Assembly: GCF_964656455.1 (NCBI RefSeq)
Contig: NC_135718.1
Location: 53,535,008-53,599,007, forward strand
Source of the DNA: Halichoerus grypus
Taxonomy: Eukaryota; Chordata; Mammalia; Carnivora; Phocidae
Length of the DNA: 64,000 nucleotides
Direction: 5' to 3'
In this document: positions 38,181 to 51,239 of the stretch, one piece after another
How positions within the stretch are numbered: position 1 is the stretch's first letter
How the letters are laid out: every line of letters starts with the position of its first letter
The notes under the pieces: generated by a model
Told to the model about the DNA's origin: nothing
What the model saw: the letters and a program-made list of their open reading frames with translations, nothing else
The model's database searches: none
Program-made: the position numbers and the translations under genes

Positions 38181-38579
38181 CGGAGCTGGCATCCCACGCC
38201 TGCAGACGGGGCTGAGGAACCTGGCACTTGGCCCCTCTCTTGACTCACACTCCTTTTCCAGGTCCAGCCCACCAAAAACAGAACGGGCGCCCCCAAACCC
38301 CTGTGCTCCTTCCAGAGAGGTGAGTTTCACCCCAAATGGCCACATCAGCAGGGTCTGCATGGCCAAGAACCTGGGGGCTCTCTGCCACCTCCTTGGAGAT
38401 CCACCATCTTCAAGAAACTCTGGGGAGTGATTCACACTGAAAGATGAAAACTCTCCTGGCACTTCCTGTCTGCACCACACCATTTGGCAGGCATAGGTTC
38501 ATACACCCTAGCTCCTACGACTCTCTGGTGGCTTCATTTTGCAGCTGGATCGTGGAGCATAGGCACAGCTATAGTTGGA

Positions 38580-38745
38580 CAGCTGAGGATTTGAATCTGG
38601 CTGTGTGACCTTGGACAAGTCACCTAACCTCTCTGGGCCTCAGCGTTGGCATCTGTAAATGGGTACCTTATGCAATCAGACTGATGCAAATAAATCACCC
38701 AGCCTGAGGATGCTTAGTACATAAAGAGCTCTCAAGTACTCAACT
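38580..38745 (+). mobile_element. MIR relic
   Basis: GGCTGTGTGACCTTGGACAAG, TAACCTCTCTGGGCCTCAG, ATCTGTAAATGGG. Confidence 0.8.
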
Positions 38746-39429
38746 GTACCTACCAGGAAGGCAGAGGCCTTTGGGACCTGGCATAGTGCTGGGCACATAG
38801 CTCATCCAGGCTTTACTTTTTCAAAGTGATTCCAACACTGGAATGCCCAGAATTCCAATCAGAGGCCTGGCAAGGATGTACCTTTGGAAGTTCTTCATGC
38901 CTATCACCACTTCCAGAAGCTCTGCCACAGCTGAGCTTATGAGTAAGGGGTGTGGTGGGGACCCCAGGCAGGGAAGGGAACTCTGGCAAGGTAGGAAACA
39001 GCAGCCGGGAAGGAGAAGCCAGGACAGGAAGCCAGAAAGCTGCCGTGGCCCTGCTCCCCGGGGTGGGGGGGTCCCTAGCAGGACTTTGGGCACACGGTCA
39101 CCAGGGGCCCACAGAGGGCAGACCGGCAGGTAGGCAGCAGACAGTGAGGCTCAGTGATGTCAGGCTTTCCCAGAATGACTCAGTGGTGCGCCTGGCTGTG
39201 AATGGTGAGCTGTGTGCTATGGTCTCAAGGGCTCCCTGTCTCCGTGCCCTCCGGGCTGGCAGGGTCTCTCTCCTTCCCTGTCCCCTCCTGCCCTCCTTGC
39301 CCCAGGGGCCCATGACTACAGCATCCGGGTGCCGCTCTGGGCTGTGACCCCCATGGTACTGTCATGTCTCTCCAATCTCCACACGGACAGACCGAACTGC
39401 CAGGGAGACTTGGATTTCATTACTGCCCC

Positions 39430-39595
39430 CCACTCCTCCTGGCTGAGTGATCCGGGGTGGGTTAACCTGCCTCTCCGAACCTCAGTTTCCTCATCTGGAA
39501 AATAGACACATGGCTAACAACCCTGCTGGGCTGTATGGGGCTTAGTGAGACGGTCTGTAACTACCTGGCACACGGCAGGGGCTTAGCAAATGGAA
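39430..39595 (+). mobile_element. MIR relic
   Basis: GAACCTCAGTTTCCTCATCTG and GCACACGGCAGGGGCTTAG. Confidence 0.75.
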
Positions 39596-39659
39596 AGTAT
39601 GGCATTCAAGAGCCTCGACACGACCTCAATTGACGTTTCTAGCTGTGTTTATTTAAAAA

Positions 39660-39850
39660 ATAAGAATAGTAGCTCATTCTTCCTGATGCTTACAGTATAT
39701 GAGGCACTGCTCCGAACACTTGTATAGGGACACATTTTCTTCTTCTATCACCCCCATGTGGTGGGTATTGTTAGCATCTCCATTTTACAGATGAGAAAAC
39801 TGAGGCACAGGGGGATGAAGCACCTTGGCCACAGTCACAGAGCAGGTGAG
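39660..39850 (-). mobile_element. MIR relic
   Basis: CATCTCCATTTTACAGATGAG and AACTGAGGCACAGGGGG in reverse MIR order. Confidence 0.75.
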
Positions 39851-42849
39851 GAGCAGGGCTCCCTTTCCTTGCAAGCAGCCCACCTCTAGAGCCTGCACAC
39901 TGCAACCACAGCTCCATCCTGCCTCATCTCCGGTCTTCATGCACCCTACAAATTACACTTCGCCCTTCTCTGCATTCCAGCTGAGCCTTCCCACCCTGTG
40001 CCTTTGCCCAGTCTCCCTCCCTGCACCTGCATGCCCACCTCGTCCATGAAGCCCTCCCGCTGTCCTCCCTCATGTCCACCTGTGTGGGCTCATCACAGCT
40101 GGACTCAAAGGTACTTATCTGTGCCCACGTCTCCTCTCCCTTTCTAGCCTGGGGGCACCTTCTGCTACCCCTAGGACACCCTGTGCAGTGTCAGGCATGA
40201 GCAGGCATGCAGTACCTGGACAGGCGAGGCCCGGGCTGAAGCACCTCATGTGTGCTCCCTGGGTGGTGGGGAGGACAATCGAGCACTCGGGGGCCCCGCT
40301 ACTTCTGCAAGAATGGCTCAAGGGCTGTAGCTGGAACCAGCCCCCCGAGGCAGCCTGCCAGCTGGGCTTCCTTCTCTCTGCTCAGGGGAAAGGATTCGGC
40401 CACAGGAGGCCTGCACTGCCTGGGGGGCAGGTCTGAACCCTGGAGGGGCTGGACGGGCTGGACAGACATCCTTCCGTAAGGGGACAGGACTGAGAACCAC
40501 TTGCTGATGGGGTTGAGCAGCAGGGCCCAGAGTGCAACCACCCCCCCGGCCCACCTAATTCAAAGGGGCCTTCAGAAGGTTTCAGGCCCATTGTCAGGAC
40601 CCCAGCCCAGCCCAGCGCATAGGATAATGACTGAGACAGGTCACGTGCCCAGGGTCCCACTCTCCTGTTTCCACCCAGTCCCACACAAAGCCTCTGGTCC
40701 ACATCAGCTGCCTCCTCCAACTCACCACGACTCCCCTCCCACCGCCCCCCCCCACACTCTGACTGCTCCCTAAGGGGAGCATCCCGTCCTGGGAGGATGG
40801 ACACTATCCTATCCTACACGGCGAAGCTTCATGTCACATCCATCACTCTCAGTTCCATAGTCAGGTGGGGACTCACTGGGCGTGTGGACGCACTGGGGAC
40901 ACCAAGGGGAGCAAGGCAGACGCTGTCCTGCCTCACAGAGCTCACTACCCACAGGAGACCACAGACCACGAAAGCAGCAATGGCCATGCAGCGCGGTGAA
41001 GTGTGACAAGGGGGACGCGCAGACAGCCACAGGGAGGGCTGCTGACCTAGGCTTCCAGAGGGGACACCCAAGCGGAGGCCAGAGGCTGAATGGGAGCTGG
41101 CCACAAGAAAAGCAGGAAGGAGAGGCTGGAGAGGCTACAGAGAGCTGGATGCCTGTGTCTGAGGAATGAGGACAGCTTGGACCAGGGAACAGCAAGGACA
41201 AGGTGAGGGCTGGGGAAGAGGAGGCTGGGCCATACGATCCACCTGGAAGATCACAGGGCCCGTGGAAGCCACCGGCATCCCGAGCAGGGCGGCACCATCC
41301 CCGGGGCGGGGCTTCTGTCTCCCTGGAACACCCCGATCTGCTAGCTCCTCCTCACTAGTTTAAAACCCTTCTCCTGGCACAGCTGCCATAGATTGGCAGC
41401 CCAGGTCACTGCCAAGGGGAAGCAGCGATGGGCAGATGGCCGGCCTTGCAGAAGAGGCTGTCGTACCATCAGGAATGCCCTGTGCGGGTCAGCCTGGGGG
41501 TGGGCCAGGGGCTCGAACCTCCACCCGCAGTGCCCTCACAGGGCTGTGGCGACCCCCGAAGCCAGCCTCCTCAGAGCCGCCGAGCCACAAAGCAGTGGCC
41601 CGGCCAGTGATGGAGGGACTGTCCTCTTGGGCCTCAGGCACGGCAGCACGCAGGCGCACAGGGCAGGGCCCCGGGGCGCGACAGGGCTCTGCACGCCTGA
41701 GCTGGGGGACACGGGCAACCTCTGCGGCCTGTGGGCTTCGGTGTGCCTGACTGCAGAACGGCAATCACGAGCTGCCTCCCTCACGAGCTTCCCGTGAGCA
41801 CCGAGCAAGCGCGGGCCCGGAGGGGGTGAGGGGTGCAGTCCCCGCCCGTGCTTCCTGTGTACCTGACGCCGGCCACCTGTACCACGCGCAGACGCAGGGG
41901 GAGCCGGGCCGGGAGGAAAACAAGACTGGGGGCCCCACCTTCCGGGTCAGGGGTGTTTCAGTTCTTCATCCCCCCCCCCCAGGAGGCTGACTTCCCCTTC
42001 CTCACAGGTGCTAGGTTTCTATCTCGGGCCTCTTCAGGTACGTCTGTCCCTGACCCTGCAGCAACGGGCCCCAGGCCGTGTCCAGAGCAGAGGCAGGTGC
42101 CTGTGGCCCGGCGTCATGCAAGTTGTGAAATGTCGTGCTGAAAATTGGTGCAGTCCCAGCGGAGGGAGGGGGGGCGGCCCAGTTTGTTTTCAAAATATTT
42201 CCTCAGATAGCGCTGCTTTGGCTCCGACCCCCTAGCACTTTCCAGAATCCTGCAGATGGTGCGGCAGCTGGAGGGGAAGGGAGAAGAGGAAAGTGGGGAA
42301 GAGAGCCGGGGAGGCCCGGGGCCACATGTCAGGTGGCTGCGTGGGCTCGCGCCCGCGCTCGGCATGTGTAAACAGGCATGCACGCACACAGAAGGGAAGC
42401 AGGTCCACCGGGAGACGGGGGCTTTCAAACGGCGAAGCTGGGGAGCCTTCTGAACCAGAACTTCCCTCAGAAGCCCAGTGTGTACAGCAGACAAGGCGGG
42501 GAGAGGCCTGGAGCCTCCTCCCATCAGGCCTCTGCGGGGTCCCCATTGAACTCTGGGGCTCCGTGGAACCTAGTTTGAAAACCGCTGCTGCTAAAGCAAT
42601 TCCCGCCCTTCCTGGGGGTGGGGGGAAGTAACAACACTGTTTTAAAATAATGAGCTTTCTGAGGGAAGATGAAATTATTTTCCTAATAATTCTAATTTAG
42701 GTCTAGTACAGCAAATGGCACACATTCTGAGAATCAGGGCTCAGAAAGTACAAAGCGACTGATTCCACTCACCGACAAGTTTGTGGGTGCCTCTCTGAGA
42801 AGTCTTGTGAACCTGAATCTGAGTATCTGGGCAGAGGGTGTGTGGTGAA

Positions 42850-43065
42850 TAATACTTGTAACACTGGCCTAGTTCTATGTGCAGGCACATTTCTCAACTC
42901 CTCACAGATACTACTTCACTGACAGCCCTATTACCTATGACCTAGTACGATTAAGAAACTAAGGCCCAGAGAGGTTAAGTAACTTGCCCAAGGTCACACA
43001 GCTACTAAGCAGGACTGCGAGCATTCCAGCTTCAGGATATGTGCTCTTAACCATTACATAATTTG
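42850..43065 (-). mobile_element. MIR relic
   Basis: GAGAGGTTAAGTAACTTGCC, AAGGTCACACAGCTACTAAG and TGCTCTTAACCATTACA in reverse MIR order. Confidence 0.85.
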
Positions 43066-43195
43066 CCTTTTGGAATGAGTGTGTCCCTGTGTTTGTGTAT
43101 CTGTGTGTGCACGCACGCACTCATGCCTACAAAGGTTTTGGTATATAATGTGCCCAGCTGTTTACTGAAATATTTGTGTGTGGGGGGACACATCT

Positions 43196-43197
<2 letters not shown>

Positions 43198-43238
<41 letters not shown>
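43198..43238 (+). repeat. (GT)n microsatellite
   Basis: About 20 uninterrupted GT units in intron 1. Confidence 0.97.
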
Positions 43239-43239
<1 letters not shown>

Positions 43240-45384
43240 TTCAGCCCATGATGATGTGATGGTCTGTGAGTACACGGGTATGCACCTCTCTCCCCCCAGG
43301 GCTACAAGTTATGGAGCCCACCCCCAAGTTATCTCTCGGCAGCCTGGCAGCAGCATGACAAACAGGCTCCCTGGCCGGGGGCAGGACCCAGGGCCTCCCG
43401 GCAGTGCCTGCTCCCCAGATCCCAGAGGTTTCAGTTTGCCCACCCAGCTCGGTACAGTCACATACAATGGAGAGGCCCCCCAGCCACTCTCTGGGTCCCG
43501 GTCGGGAACTGCCCCCATGCAGAGCTCTGGTTCTCCCTTCTCACTAAGCACTGCTGGGGTTTAGAGTGGCTCGACTAAATGCACTGAAGTTATTAAGCTA
43601 TCATGAATCTGCTTCCTACCCTATAGACAGAGCAACTCTCAACAGTGCTAGAGCTCCTTGAAACCTTTGGTGTGAACTTACACCACCAGCACCCTAAGCT
43701 GATATGGCCTAATCTGCTATGACTCCGGCCAAAAGCAAAGAACCTTGACATTCTAGTTAGTCCCGAGAGCCCTTCAAGGTAAATGTACAGGTTTTGAGGG
43801 TTTCTTCACATGTGAGCCCCACCTTGTATGTGGGGAGGAGGACACGAAAGGGGAAAATTAGCTTTGGTCCATCGACTCTAAACGGACGTTTAAGATGCAA
43901 AACTTCATCAGGTGCCACAAAACTGGAAAAAGCCCCACCATTCTCCACCATCAAAGTCCAACTCACCAACTGGGAGACCACCCTCTGCCTCGCTGAGTGG
44001 GGCCAAGGCCGGGAGGCTTGCTCAGGTGGAGCAGGGCTGAGCCGGCACTCTAGGCGGACTTTCCTCCCTCATGTTCCTCCTGGTCCCAGCAGCCAGCGAG
44101 CCAACCTCCCGCAGCACAAGGACAGGCCAGCAGTCCGGTCCTGTGTGTTCCCTGACTTTTGAGGCTCCCAAAGCCAAGGAGGAGGGGTTGGACAGGGGAG
44201 AGGGGAGGGAGGGGGGGAGCCGGTAAAAGCAGCCAGTGAGCCAGGTGTAACCATGGGAGGTCAACACAGAGCTTCCAGGGCTGGCCTCCAGGATGGCTGT
44301 TTACTTATGGTATTCAGGAGACGCTCAACTGGGAACTGGCTTATTTATTTTCCACACTTTCCTCCAAATCCTTTTCAGAGAGTCCTCTAGAACCCCAGTG
44401 ATAAATTTCTCAGGGCCCAGAGAAACCCACAGTCCTTCAGCACACAGCCATCTTTGTGGAGCAGGGGGAGAGGGGGGCGGGGGAAATGTGGAGGGGAGAG
44501 GCAAGAGGGGGAGGAATGAGGGGGTGCAGTTGCTGGTGGTCGGGGTCTCCCGTGGCCTGCCTGCCCCCTCTCTCCATGGTGGTGGATAAGGGGTCGGGGG
44601 AGCAACCAGCCAGATCTGGGGCAATGGGGCCAAAGACTGAGCGTGTCCACCTCCAAGCACAGAACAAACTGTCCAGCTGGCCGGGGACCGCCCCACACCC
44701 AGCCGTGGAAGCCACATGCTCAGGCAGAACAAGCAGCATTCTATCATCTATTTAGTCATCAGAGAAGAAGAGATGACATTTATTTCTTACTTCTGTTTAA
44801 GGAATGAAACGCAGAGCTGTTTTCCTCCTGCATGACTTCATGACAGGCAGAGACCTCTGTGAGCGTTTCCTCATGGCTAGGATTCCCTTGGCTCCGCTGC
44901 TTTATGACTTCCCAGCAGGCCCGAGACCCCTCCCTGGGCTTCACCCATCACCTGACAACAGTCCCAAGTACTTCCCTGTCTCAGACGCTGGGAGGGAGCC
45001 AGGGTGCAAAGATGAGCAGCCCCTGTCCCTCGGGTGGGGCAGCTTCTCCCCACACCCAGTCTCCCAACTTCCATCCTGGACAGCATGCCCACTCTGTGGC
45101 GGAGGCAAGAGAGGGTTCCAATACCTACAGCTCAGCTCTGTCAAGGCTCTCGAAACTCACCCACATGGGCTTCCTGGGGAAGGTGGGCAGGGGCCAGCCA
45201 GGTAGTGCTCATCCTCTGCTCCTTATTTAAGACTGCCAGTTTTTCCTGTATATGGACACCTTGGGCAGAGATGGGGTGGGCAGAGCCGTGAGAAGCACCC
45301 CTCTCAGCCCTTCTGGGGTATAGAGTACCAACCAGACTGAGGACACAGCCGCCCCTAAGTGCCTACAGGGCTGCCTGGAGGCAG

Positions 45385-45500
45385 CATGGCCTGCAGTTCC
45401 CTAGCTTCGTGACCTTGGGCATCCACCGCACCTCTCTGAGCCCCCTGTCCTCATCTGTAAAGTAGGGACGATAACCACTGTCCCTCTGTGGGGCATGTGG
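45385..45500 (+). mobile_element. MIR fragment
   Basis: TCGTGACCTTGGGCATCC, CCTCATCTGTAAAGTAGGG. Confidence 0.7.
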
Positions 45501-46089
45501 GGGAAAGCATTCGCTAGGGACCACCAGGTGAGCCATGTGTCATCTTCCCCCACCCCAGCTCTGCCCACCCATCTCTCTTGGGGACCAGAAACCACCTCAG
45601 GGCATCTGGCAGGTGTGGGAAGGACAGCCACCAGGCAGGAGGTGGCAGGGGAGGGCTGGTTATCCCGTGTGACAGATTTCCACTCTGGTGAGGGCCGAAG
45701 AAAGAAAGGAATAGAGTAATCCATTTGAGAATGTTTGCCTGGCCATTTCTCCCAAACCCAAACTTATGCCTTGTATGGTCGCAAGTGGCAGCTTTGTCCC
45801 CACTTCTCGGATAAGCAGCGAATCATCTCTCACTGGAATTACTGCAGTATCTCCCTCAATCACTTCCAAATCTCCATCATTTCCCGACTCCAGTCCTACA
45901 TGGAAGGTTCTAGCAGCCTGGAGCCACCCAGACTTTGATTTCCCATGGCCCACGGTGTAACCCAGTCTGGGCAGAGTGTGTGGAAAAAGGACTGCAGTCA
46001 GAGGCCCCAGGACCATGTTAGTGTTAGTAAGTAGCTTCTTTGTTGCCATGGAGAACCAGTAGGGACCGTAGAGACAGCCTGGCATGGTG

Positions 46090-46290
46090 GAGAGAGCATG
46101 AGTTCCAGAGTCAGACTGTTCATGTTCAAATCCCCAGCTTTGTTCCTCATTAGCTGTGTGCCTTTGAAAAAGTTACTTAACTTTTCTGAGCCTCAGTTTC
46201 CTAATCTGCAAAAGAGCGATAAAACGCTAACTTCATAGGGATGTAGGGCTTAATGAGATAATGTACATAGAGCTCTTGATTCCCAGAAGA
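46090..46290 (+). mobile_element. MIR relic, near full length
   Basis: GAGTTCCAGAGTCAGACTG, AGTTACTTAACTTTTCTGAG, CCTCAGTTTCCTAATCTGC. Confidence 0.85.
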
Positions 46291-47059
46291 CACAGGGCGG
46301 GAAGGTGATATGGGGAAGGGACTGGCTGCAGCAGTCCCTCTGAAATTAGAGATGGCCAAGTCCAGGTCACTCCCTCTCTCATCTGGGGCCACAGTTCTGG
46401 TGCTGCCCACATACTTTGCTAATTTCAGCACTGAGACCATTTCGAAGCTTGAAATGCAGACTGAACCTAGTCACAAAGGGGCAGGGGAATGACACATTTC
46501 CTTGTGATTCCATGGCCAGGTTGTCCCATATCCTTGCACGCTCTCAATCCCACACCAACAGGGAATCACTCCCAAAACTGCTTCTGATCCCAGTTCCAGG
46601 AACATGAGATGTTTCGGCTCCTCTGGGAAACGCATGCCAGCTGACACAGAGGAAACCACCGGATGCTCAGTACAGGGACTGTGACTACCCCTCCACCTGC
46701 TGCCACTATAGAGCCAAGCCCCTGCTGGAGGACATAGCCCCTAGACCCTTCATGAGACCCATTTCCAGCCAGGCCAACAGGAGCCACGAAGAAACACAAA
46801 CACCATCCCCTGCTTAGCCAGATGTAGACATGGGAGACTTTCCTGCTGCCCCTCTTAGGGGAGCATAGGCCAATGATGAGATTCAAGTCCCCAGTGCCAG
46901 CCCACACGGCACACTGGAACATGCTGCTTGGGTCACTTCTCCAGACAAATCAGGCAGGGCTTCCTGGAACCATTCAGGGCCCCCTCCTCTGCAGGAAGAC
47001 CAATTCCAACCCAGCTGAGGCCACCAGGCTTGGCTCATAGTGAGTCCTTAGCAAATATT

Positions 47060-47140
47060 AATTATTGGTGCCATTAATCATCAAACAACTACTTACTGAG
47101 TACCCACCATGTGCCAAGCACTGGTCTAGGTCCAGGACAA
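47060..47140 (-). mobile_element. L2/MIR-type fragment near promoter
   Basis: ACTACTTACTGAGTACCCACC, ATGTGCCAAGCACTGGTCTAG. Confidence 0.6.
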
Positions 47141-48139
47141 TCCCTGAAACATCCTGGGGCCGCAGCACACCAGGGCATCTGAAAGCAAACACAGCTTCAG
47201 GTGCAGTGAAAATAAATAGGGTTCCCGCACAGCCCTGGTTTCTTCGTGACCTTGGGAGTCTTAAACATCCCCCACCCCGGTGAACACACACACATATAGG
47301 GCTGGAATCTCCTCCGCTGGTCCTCCTGGAAGTCCCTCTGAGGAAGCACATCCGCTGGGGGGGGTGTGGGGGGGAAGGGTTTGTGTGCTTTCCTCCAGGC
47401 CCTGTCACTGCCACCCCACAGCTGTCCCGCGCAGCGCAGCATCGGCCTGCAGCCTTTTCTACTCTGCTCACAGAGCCCAGCACGCAGGGTCCGAGTTTAT
47501 GAATCACTCCCTCCTCTCTCCCGGCCTCGCCTCCGGAAGGGCTGCGCACACCCAGACACATCACCAAGACACCGAGTTTCCACACCAGACTGGCTCCTGA
47601 TGAACCCCGAGATCCGATTGCAGTATTCGCTTTCCCCTCCCCACTTCTAGCCTCGGGGTGCCGGCCACGACTTTCAAAGACAAGACAGCCCTTCCCCGGC
47701 CCATCGCGCTTTGGGAGCTCCTCACTGGGGGGCTGCAGGGGCAGCAGACAAAGACCGTGGATTTATTTGAGGGCAGGAGGGCATGCTTGGTCTAAAGATC
47801 CAAACCCCGGCGCCCCCGGAACTGTAAATTTCGGCCTGCTGCTTGTGCGGGGTCGGCGTGGCTGTGCTCCCAGCGAGTGCGCGGTGTGTCTGTGGCTTGA
47901 ATGATGATGAGCTGCGAGTATCTGGCAGCTGTGAATCTGAGCGCGGGTTAGGTCTGGGGGTCGCGGGTGACTGCGTGGAGTTTTCCCTGGGCCGGGAACT
48001 CCCTCTCCCACGCTCCGTTTCGCCCCCTCTTCCTCCAAAGTTTGGCGGGCCGCCCGGACAGGGGAGGTTGCGGGGCGCACGGCTGGGCGGCCTTGCCCGG
48101 GCCTCGGAGGCGGTTCCGGGACGCCGGCGCCCTACTTAC

Positions 48140-48650
48140 CCCTGCCGCCAAGCCTCCTCCGGCGGGGGCGGATCCGACTGTCAGCGGCTGGGGTCCGGCG
48201 CCAGCAGCATCCGCTCGCAACTTTGCCCTCTGCGCAGAACGCGTCAGAAGCGGCTCCGCGGTTCTGATCCCCCGCGGCCCGGGCTCTGCGCCCTCCCCGG
48301 AGGCGGTGGCGGTGGCGGCGGCGGGGAAGGAGGGAGGGAGGCGCGGCCCGGCCCGGCCGGTTCGCACGCCGAGCGGGAAGCGGCGCCAGGCGGGCGCCGT
48401 CCTGCGCAGCGAGCGAGCGAGCGAGCGAGCGGTCCTGCCTGGCGCCCTCCCCGCCCGGGCCCGAGCCGGCGAGCGGCCGGCGGCGGCGGCGGCGGATTCC
48501 TGAATCGCGTCCAAGGCGCCCGGGGAGCCCTCCTCCTCCTCCTCTCCTTCCTCACCCCACCCAGCTCCCAGCCCAGTGCGCCCGGCAACTTGGGAACCGT
48601 TGGCGAAGTTGGCGCAGCTCGGGCTACGCGCCGGCCGGGCCTCTAGGTGG
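48140..48650 (-). other. CHST3: CHST3 exon 1, non-coding (candidate)
   Basis: Minus-strand sequence in the CpG island ends in a consensus donor, GCAGGG|GTAAGTAG (48140/48139), about 25 kb upstream of exon 2 in the right orientation. The presumed leader carries a CGCT tetranucleotide run (about 48412-48431), a CCG run (about 48479-48495) and a single upstream ATG at 48210 that opens a nine-codon uORF. The 5' edge is a guess; no TATA box is visible. Confidence 0.6.
48181..48210 (-). CDS. Upstream ORF 1 in CHST3 leader (MLLAPDPSR)
   Basis: The only ATG in the candidate exon 1 (A at 48210) opens nine codons and stops with TGA at 48181. Its context is weak (C at -3, C at +4), so ribosomes might leak past it. 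It would count as a regulatory uORF only if exon 1 is confirmed; the peptide resembles nothing I know. Confidence 0.35.
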   Translation of the reverse strand: MLLAPDPSR

Positions 48651-50126
48651 AAGGAGGGGAGGAGAGGGAGGAGCTGAGGGGGGAGGGAGGGGGAAAGGAG
48701 GGGGCCCGCCCCCGCCCCCGGGGAGCCACGCGCTCCAGGACCCCTCTGTGGGCCTTTGTTCCGGGCGCTGCACCTCCGCCCGCCTCCCCGGGGGGCTCGC
48801 TGGGGGGCCTCTCGGTTCCCCCACCCCCTCCCAGAGAGGCTGGGAGGAGCTCCCGGCCCCGGGGTGGGTAGGTGGGGGGAGAGGCGGCGTGGAGATCCTC
48901 GCGGCCTCGCCCTGCCAGAGCCTCCCAAGCCATTACCGGCCTGCCATCCTATCTCTCCCCCGAGAGATCCCTCTGGCTGCGCTGGTTCTCGGCCCCGGGG
49001 CGGGGTGGGGGTCCAAATGATGGTCCCCTGGGCTTTCAAAGACCACAGCACACCCTCTCTGGGCGGTCACAGGTCACCCACCCACCTTACCGCCTTCTCG
49101 GGCCTCCAGTCAAGAGTTCCCTTAGTGGGACACCTGGGAAGCCAGAAGGAAGTGGGGTCCCCGCGCACCAGCCAGGGCGGCTTCGCGTTATCTTCCCACC
49201 CTTCTGGGCAGCTGGCGTCTCCGGCGGAGGGTGGGGTGGGTGCTGCTGGCCGAGGAGTGGGGACCGGTTGCCTCCCACACGTGGGGCAGCGCCCAGCTAG
49301 GCAGCGCCGGCTCGTGGGTGCAAGGCCAACTTCACCAGGAGCGTGGTGAAGTGCTGGGAATTGAAAGAGACTCCCTGTTCGCTGCCCGAATCCTGTGGTG
49401 TCCTGGGCTCCGGGGCTTTGATTTGGGCTTGAGGCTTTTCTTCTCAGTCTTTTCAGCACTTAGCGCCATAAGCTAATTCAGGCCTCTTGAAGACGGTGGT
49501 CCTGGCATTTAACGGGGTAGTACAGGGTTCAGAACAACAAGTCATTCCGGGAAAAGGAGAAATAGGAAAGCCCCAAAAGGCAAAAACCTCAACATCTGCA
49601 CTTGCCTCCATTGTCATTTTCAACATTTGTAGAAAAGAAACCCAAACAGAACAGAGCATGGTCCTGGCCTTCCCCAGGGGTGAGTCCTCACAGGTGGGGG
49701 AAGTCAGAGGTCCCTGTTCATTATCTGGGTCGGGACCAGCCCAAGCTGCCCCTGGGACTGTGGACTGGAGGGGATATGAGCAAAGTGCTCCAGATTGTGA
49801 AGTGAGACCTCAGTGTCTCTTTTGGCAGAAAAACCCAACTGGGTGCTTCAGTTCTATTATTAACAGTTCTGTGGCCTGCTCCAGGGGACTAGAAATTTGG
49901 TGGGAACTGAGATCTAAAGTCACCTCCTGGGTAAGCATCCTGAGGCCCTCTCCACATCTCCTGCTACCCGGGCCTCATCCACAGGTTGCAGGCCTCTGCT
50001 CTAGAATCAGTCTGTGTGCTCTCCAACCAGTTTCCAAATCAGAAGGGTTTCTCCAGACCCCATCATCTCTTCTCTGAAGGGAGGGCCTCTTTGGAGCCTC
50101 ACAAATCTGTCAAGAAGCTACATTTA

Positions 50127-50333
50127 GGGCACCTGGGTGGCTCAGTTGGTTGAGCGACTGCCTTCAGCTCAGGTCATGATCCTGGAGTCCCGGGATCGAG
50201 TCCCACATCGGGCTCCCTGCTCAGCAGGGAGTCTGCTTCTCGCTCTGACCCTCCCCCCTCTCATGCGCTCTCTCTCTCTCTCATTCTCTCTCTCAAATAA
50301 ATAAATAAAATCTTAAAAAAAAAAAAAAAAAAA
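50127..50333 (+). mobile_element. CAN-SINE
   Basis: Full head GGGCACCTGGGTGGCTCAG, long A tail; target duplication AGAAGCTACATTTA / AGAAGGTACATTTA. Confidence 0.94.
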
Positions 50334-51239
50334 AGAAGGTACATTTAACTGCACCTGCTGGCCTTATAAGGGAGGTCTTCCGGTCAACCACATGGAATCT
50401 GGGATTTTATTGCCAGAACTTTATAAGCACCTCAGGGGATGCAAAGGCTGAAATCTAGGACTGTGTCACCCCCAGATTATAGAGCAGGGACAGTGCTACT
50501 GAGGTAGGGGTGAGAGGAGGAGCACAAGCGGCCACTGCGAAATTCCAGTGTTCACCCAATACTTCTGGAGCACGTATTGGATATGGGGGCCCAGAGAGGT
50601 AGACAAACCTTAGTCCCACCTTCTGTCCAGAGAAGACAGACCTATATCTCGATAAATTCTAGTGATACTGTGTGCTATGTGAGGGAAGGCTGGGGCCGGG
50701 GGTAAGGGGGTAGATGTCTCCAGAACAAGATCACAGGCTTGCACAGCTCCGGGGGTCCCTGGAGTTGTTCAGTGCTGTAGCCTTATTCTTGGAGCTGAAG
50801 ACCCCAGGCCTGGGCTTCAGAGATGGACTGGAGTTCTGCAGGCAGACCAGAAGGCAGAGATGGAACAGGGCTTTCTAGGTGAAGGCACCAGCAATTGAAA
50901 GAAACAGGTTCCTTTGGGCTGGCATGACAGCCAATCCCTGGGCCTTCGGTTGAGGGTATCTGGGTTGCAAATGAGAGGGGAGGGTAAAGTTCTGACAGGA
51001 CATTGGGGATTTTCATCCTAAAAGAGTTTCCAGGCTCAACTTCTTCCCACAATTGCTCTGCCAAGAGATTTGGTCTCGTTTTGTCTTGTTTTGTTTTGTA
51101 CTGTTTTGTTTACCCTGTTTGAAAAATTGAAAAATTTTACCCTGTTGAAAAAAGAACTTTCCAGGCCAGAGGCAGAATGGCAGAGTGGGTAAGAATGTGG
51201 CAGCCTGAGTACCATTTTAACTTATCCAAGTTAAGATTA

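Larger units (their letters stand above)
22818..48139 (-). other. CHST3: CHST3 intron 1
   Basis: 25.3-kb intron between the CpG-island exon and exon 2. It contains MIR and L2 relics, L1 3' ends, two LTRs, three SINEs (26.3, 28.8, 30.1 kb), a MER5A, a 21-G run, a 9-bp minisatellite and a GT microsatellite. From 30.3 kb to the promoter there are no carnivore SINEs. No extra exon could be supported. Confidence 0.6.
47800..48900 (-). promoter_or_regulatory. CHST3: CpG-island promoter of CHST3
   Basis: Dense CpG dinucleotides and GC boxes from about 47.8 to 48.65 kb, turning G-rich with fewer CpGs to about 48.9 kb. On the minus strand a tandem GGGGGCGGGGGCGGG block (about 48706-48721) lies just upstream of the presumed start region, as expected for an Sp1/KLF-driven TATA-less promoter. 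The long open frames on both strands here (47843-48646 plus; 47948-49051 minus) reflect few stop codons in GC-rich DNA, not genes. Confidence 0.75.

Noticed and set aside
47843..49051. Long open frames on both strands (267 and 367 codons) in the CpG island
   Set aside because: Low-complexity Arg/Gly/Pro/Ala translations from CpG-rich DNA with few stop codons; no domain, and the strands contradict each other.
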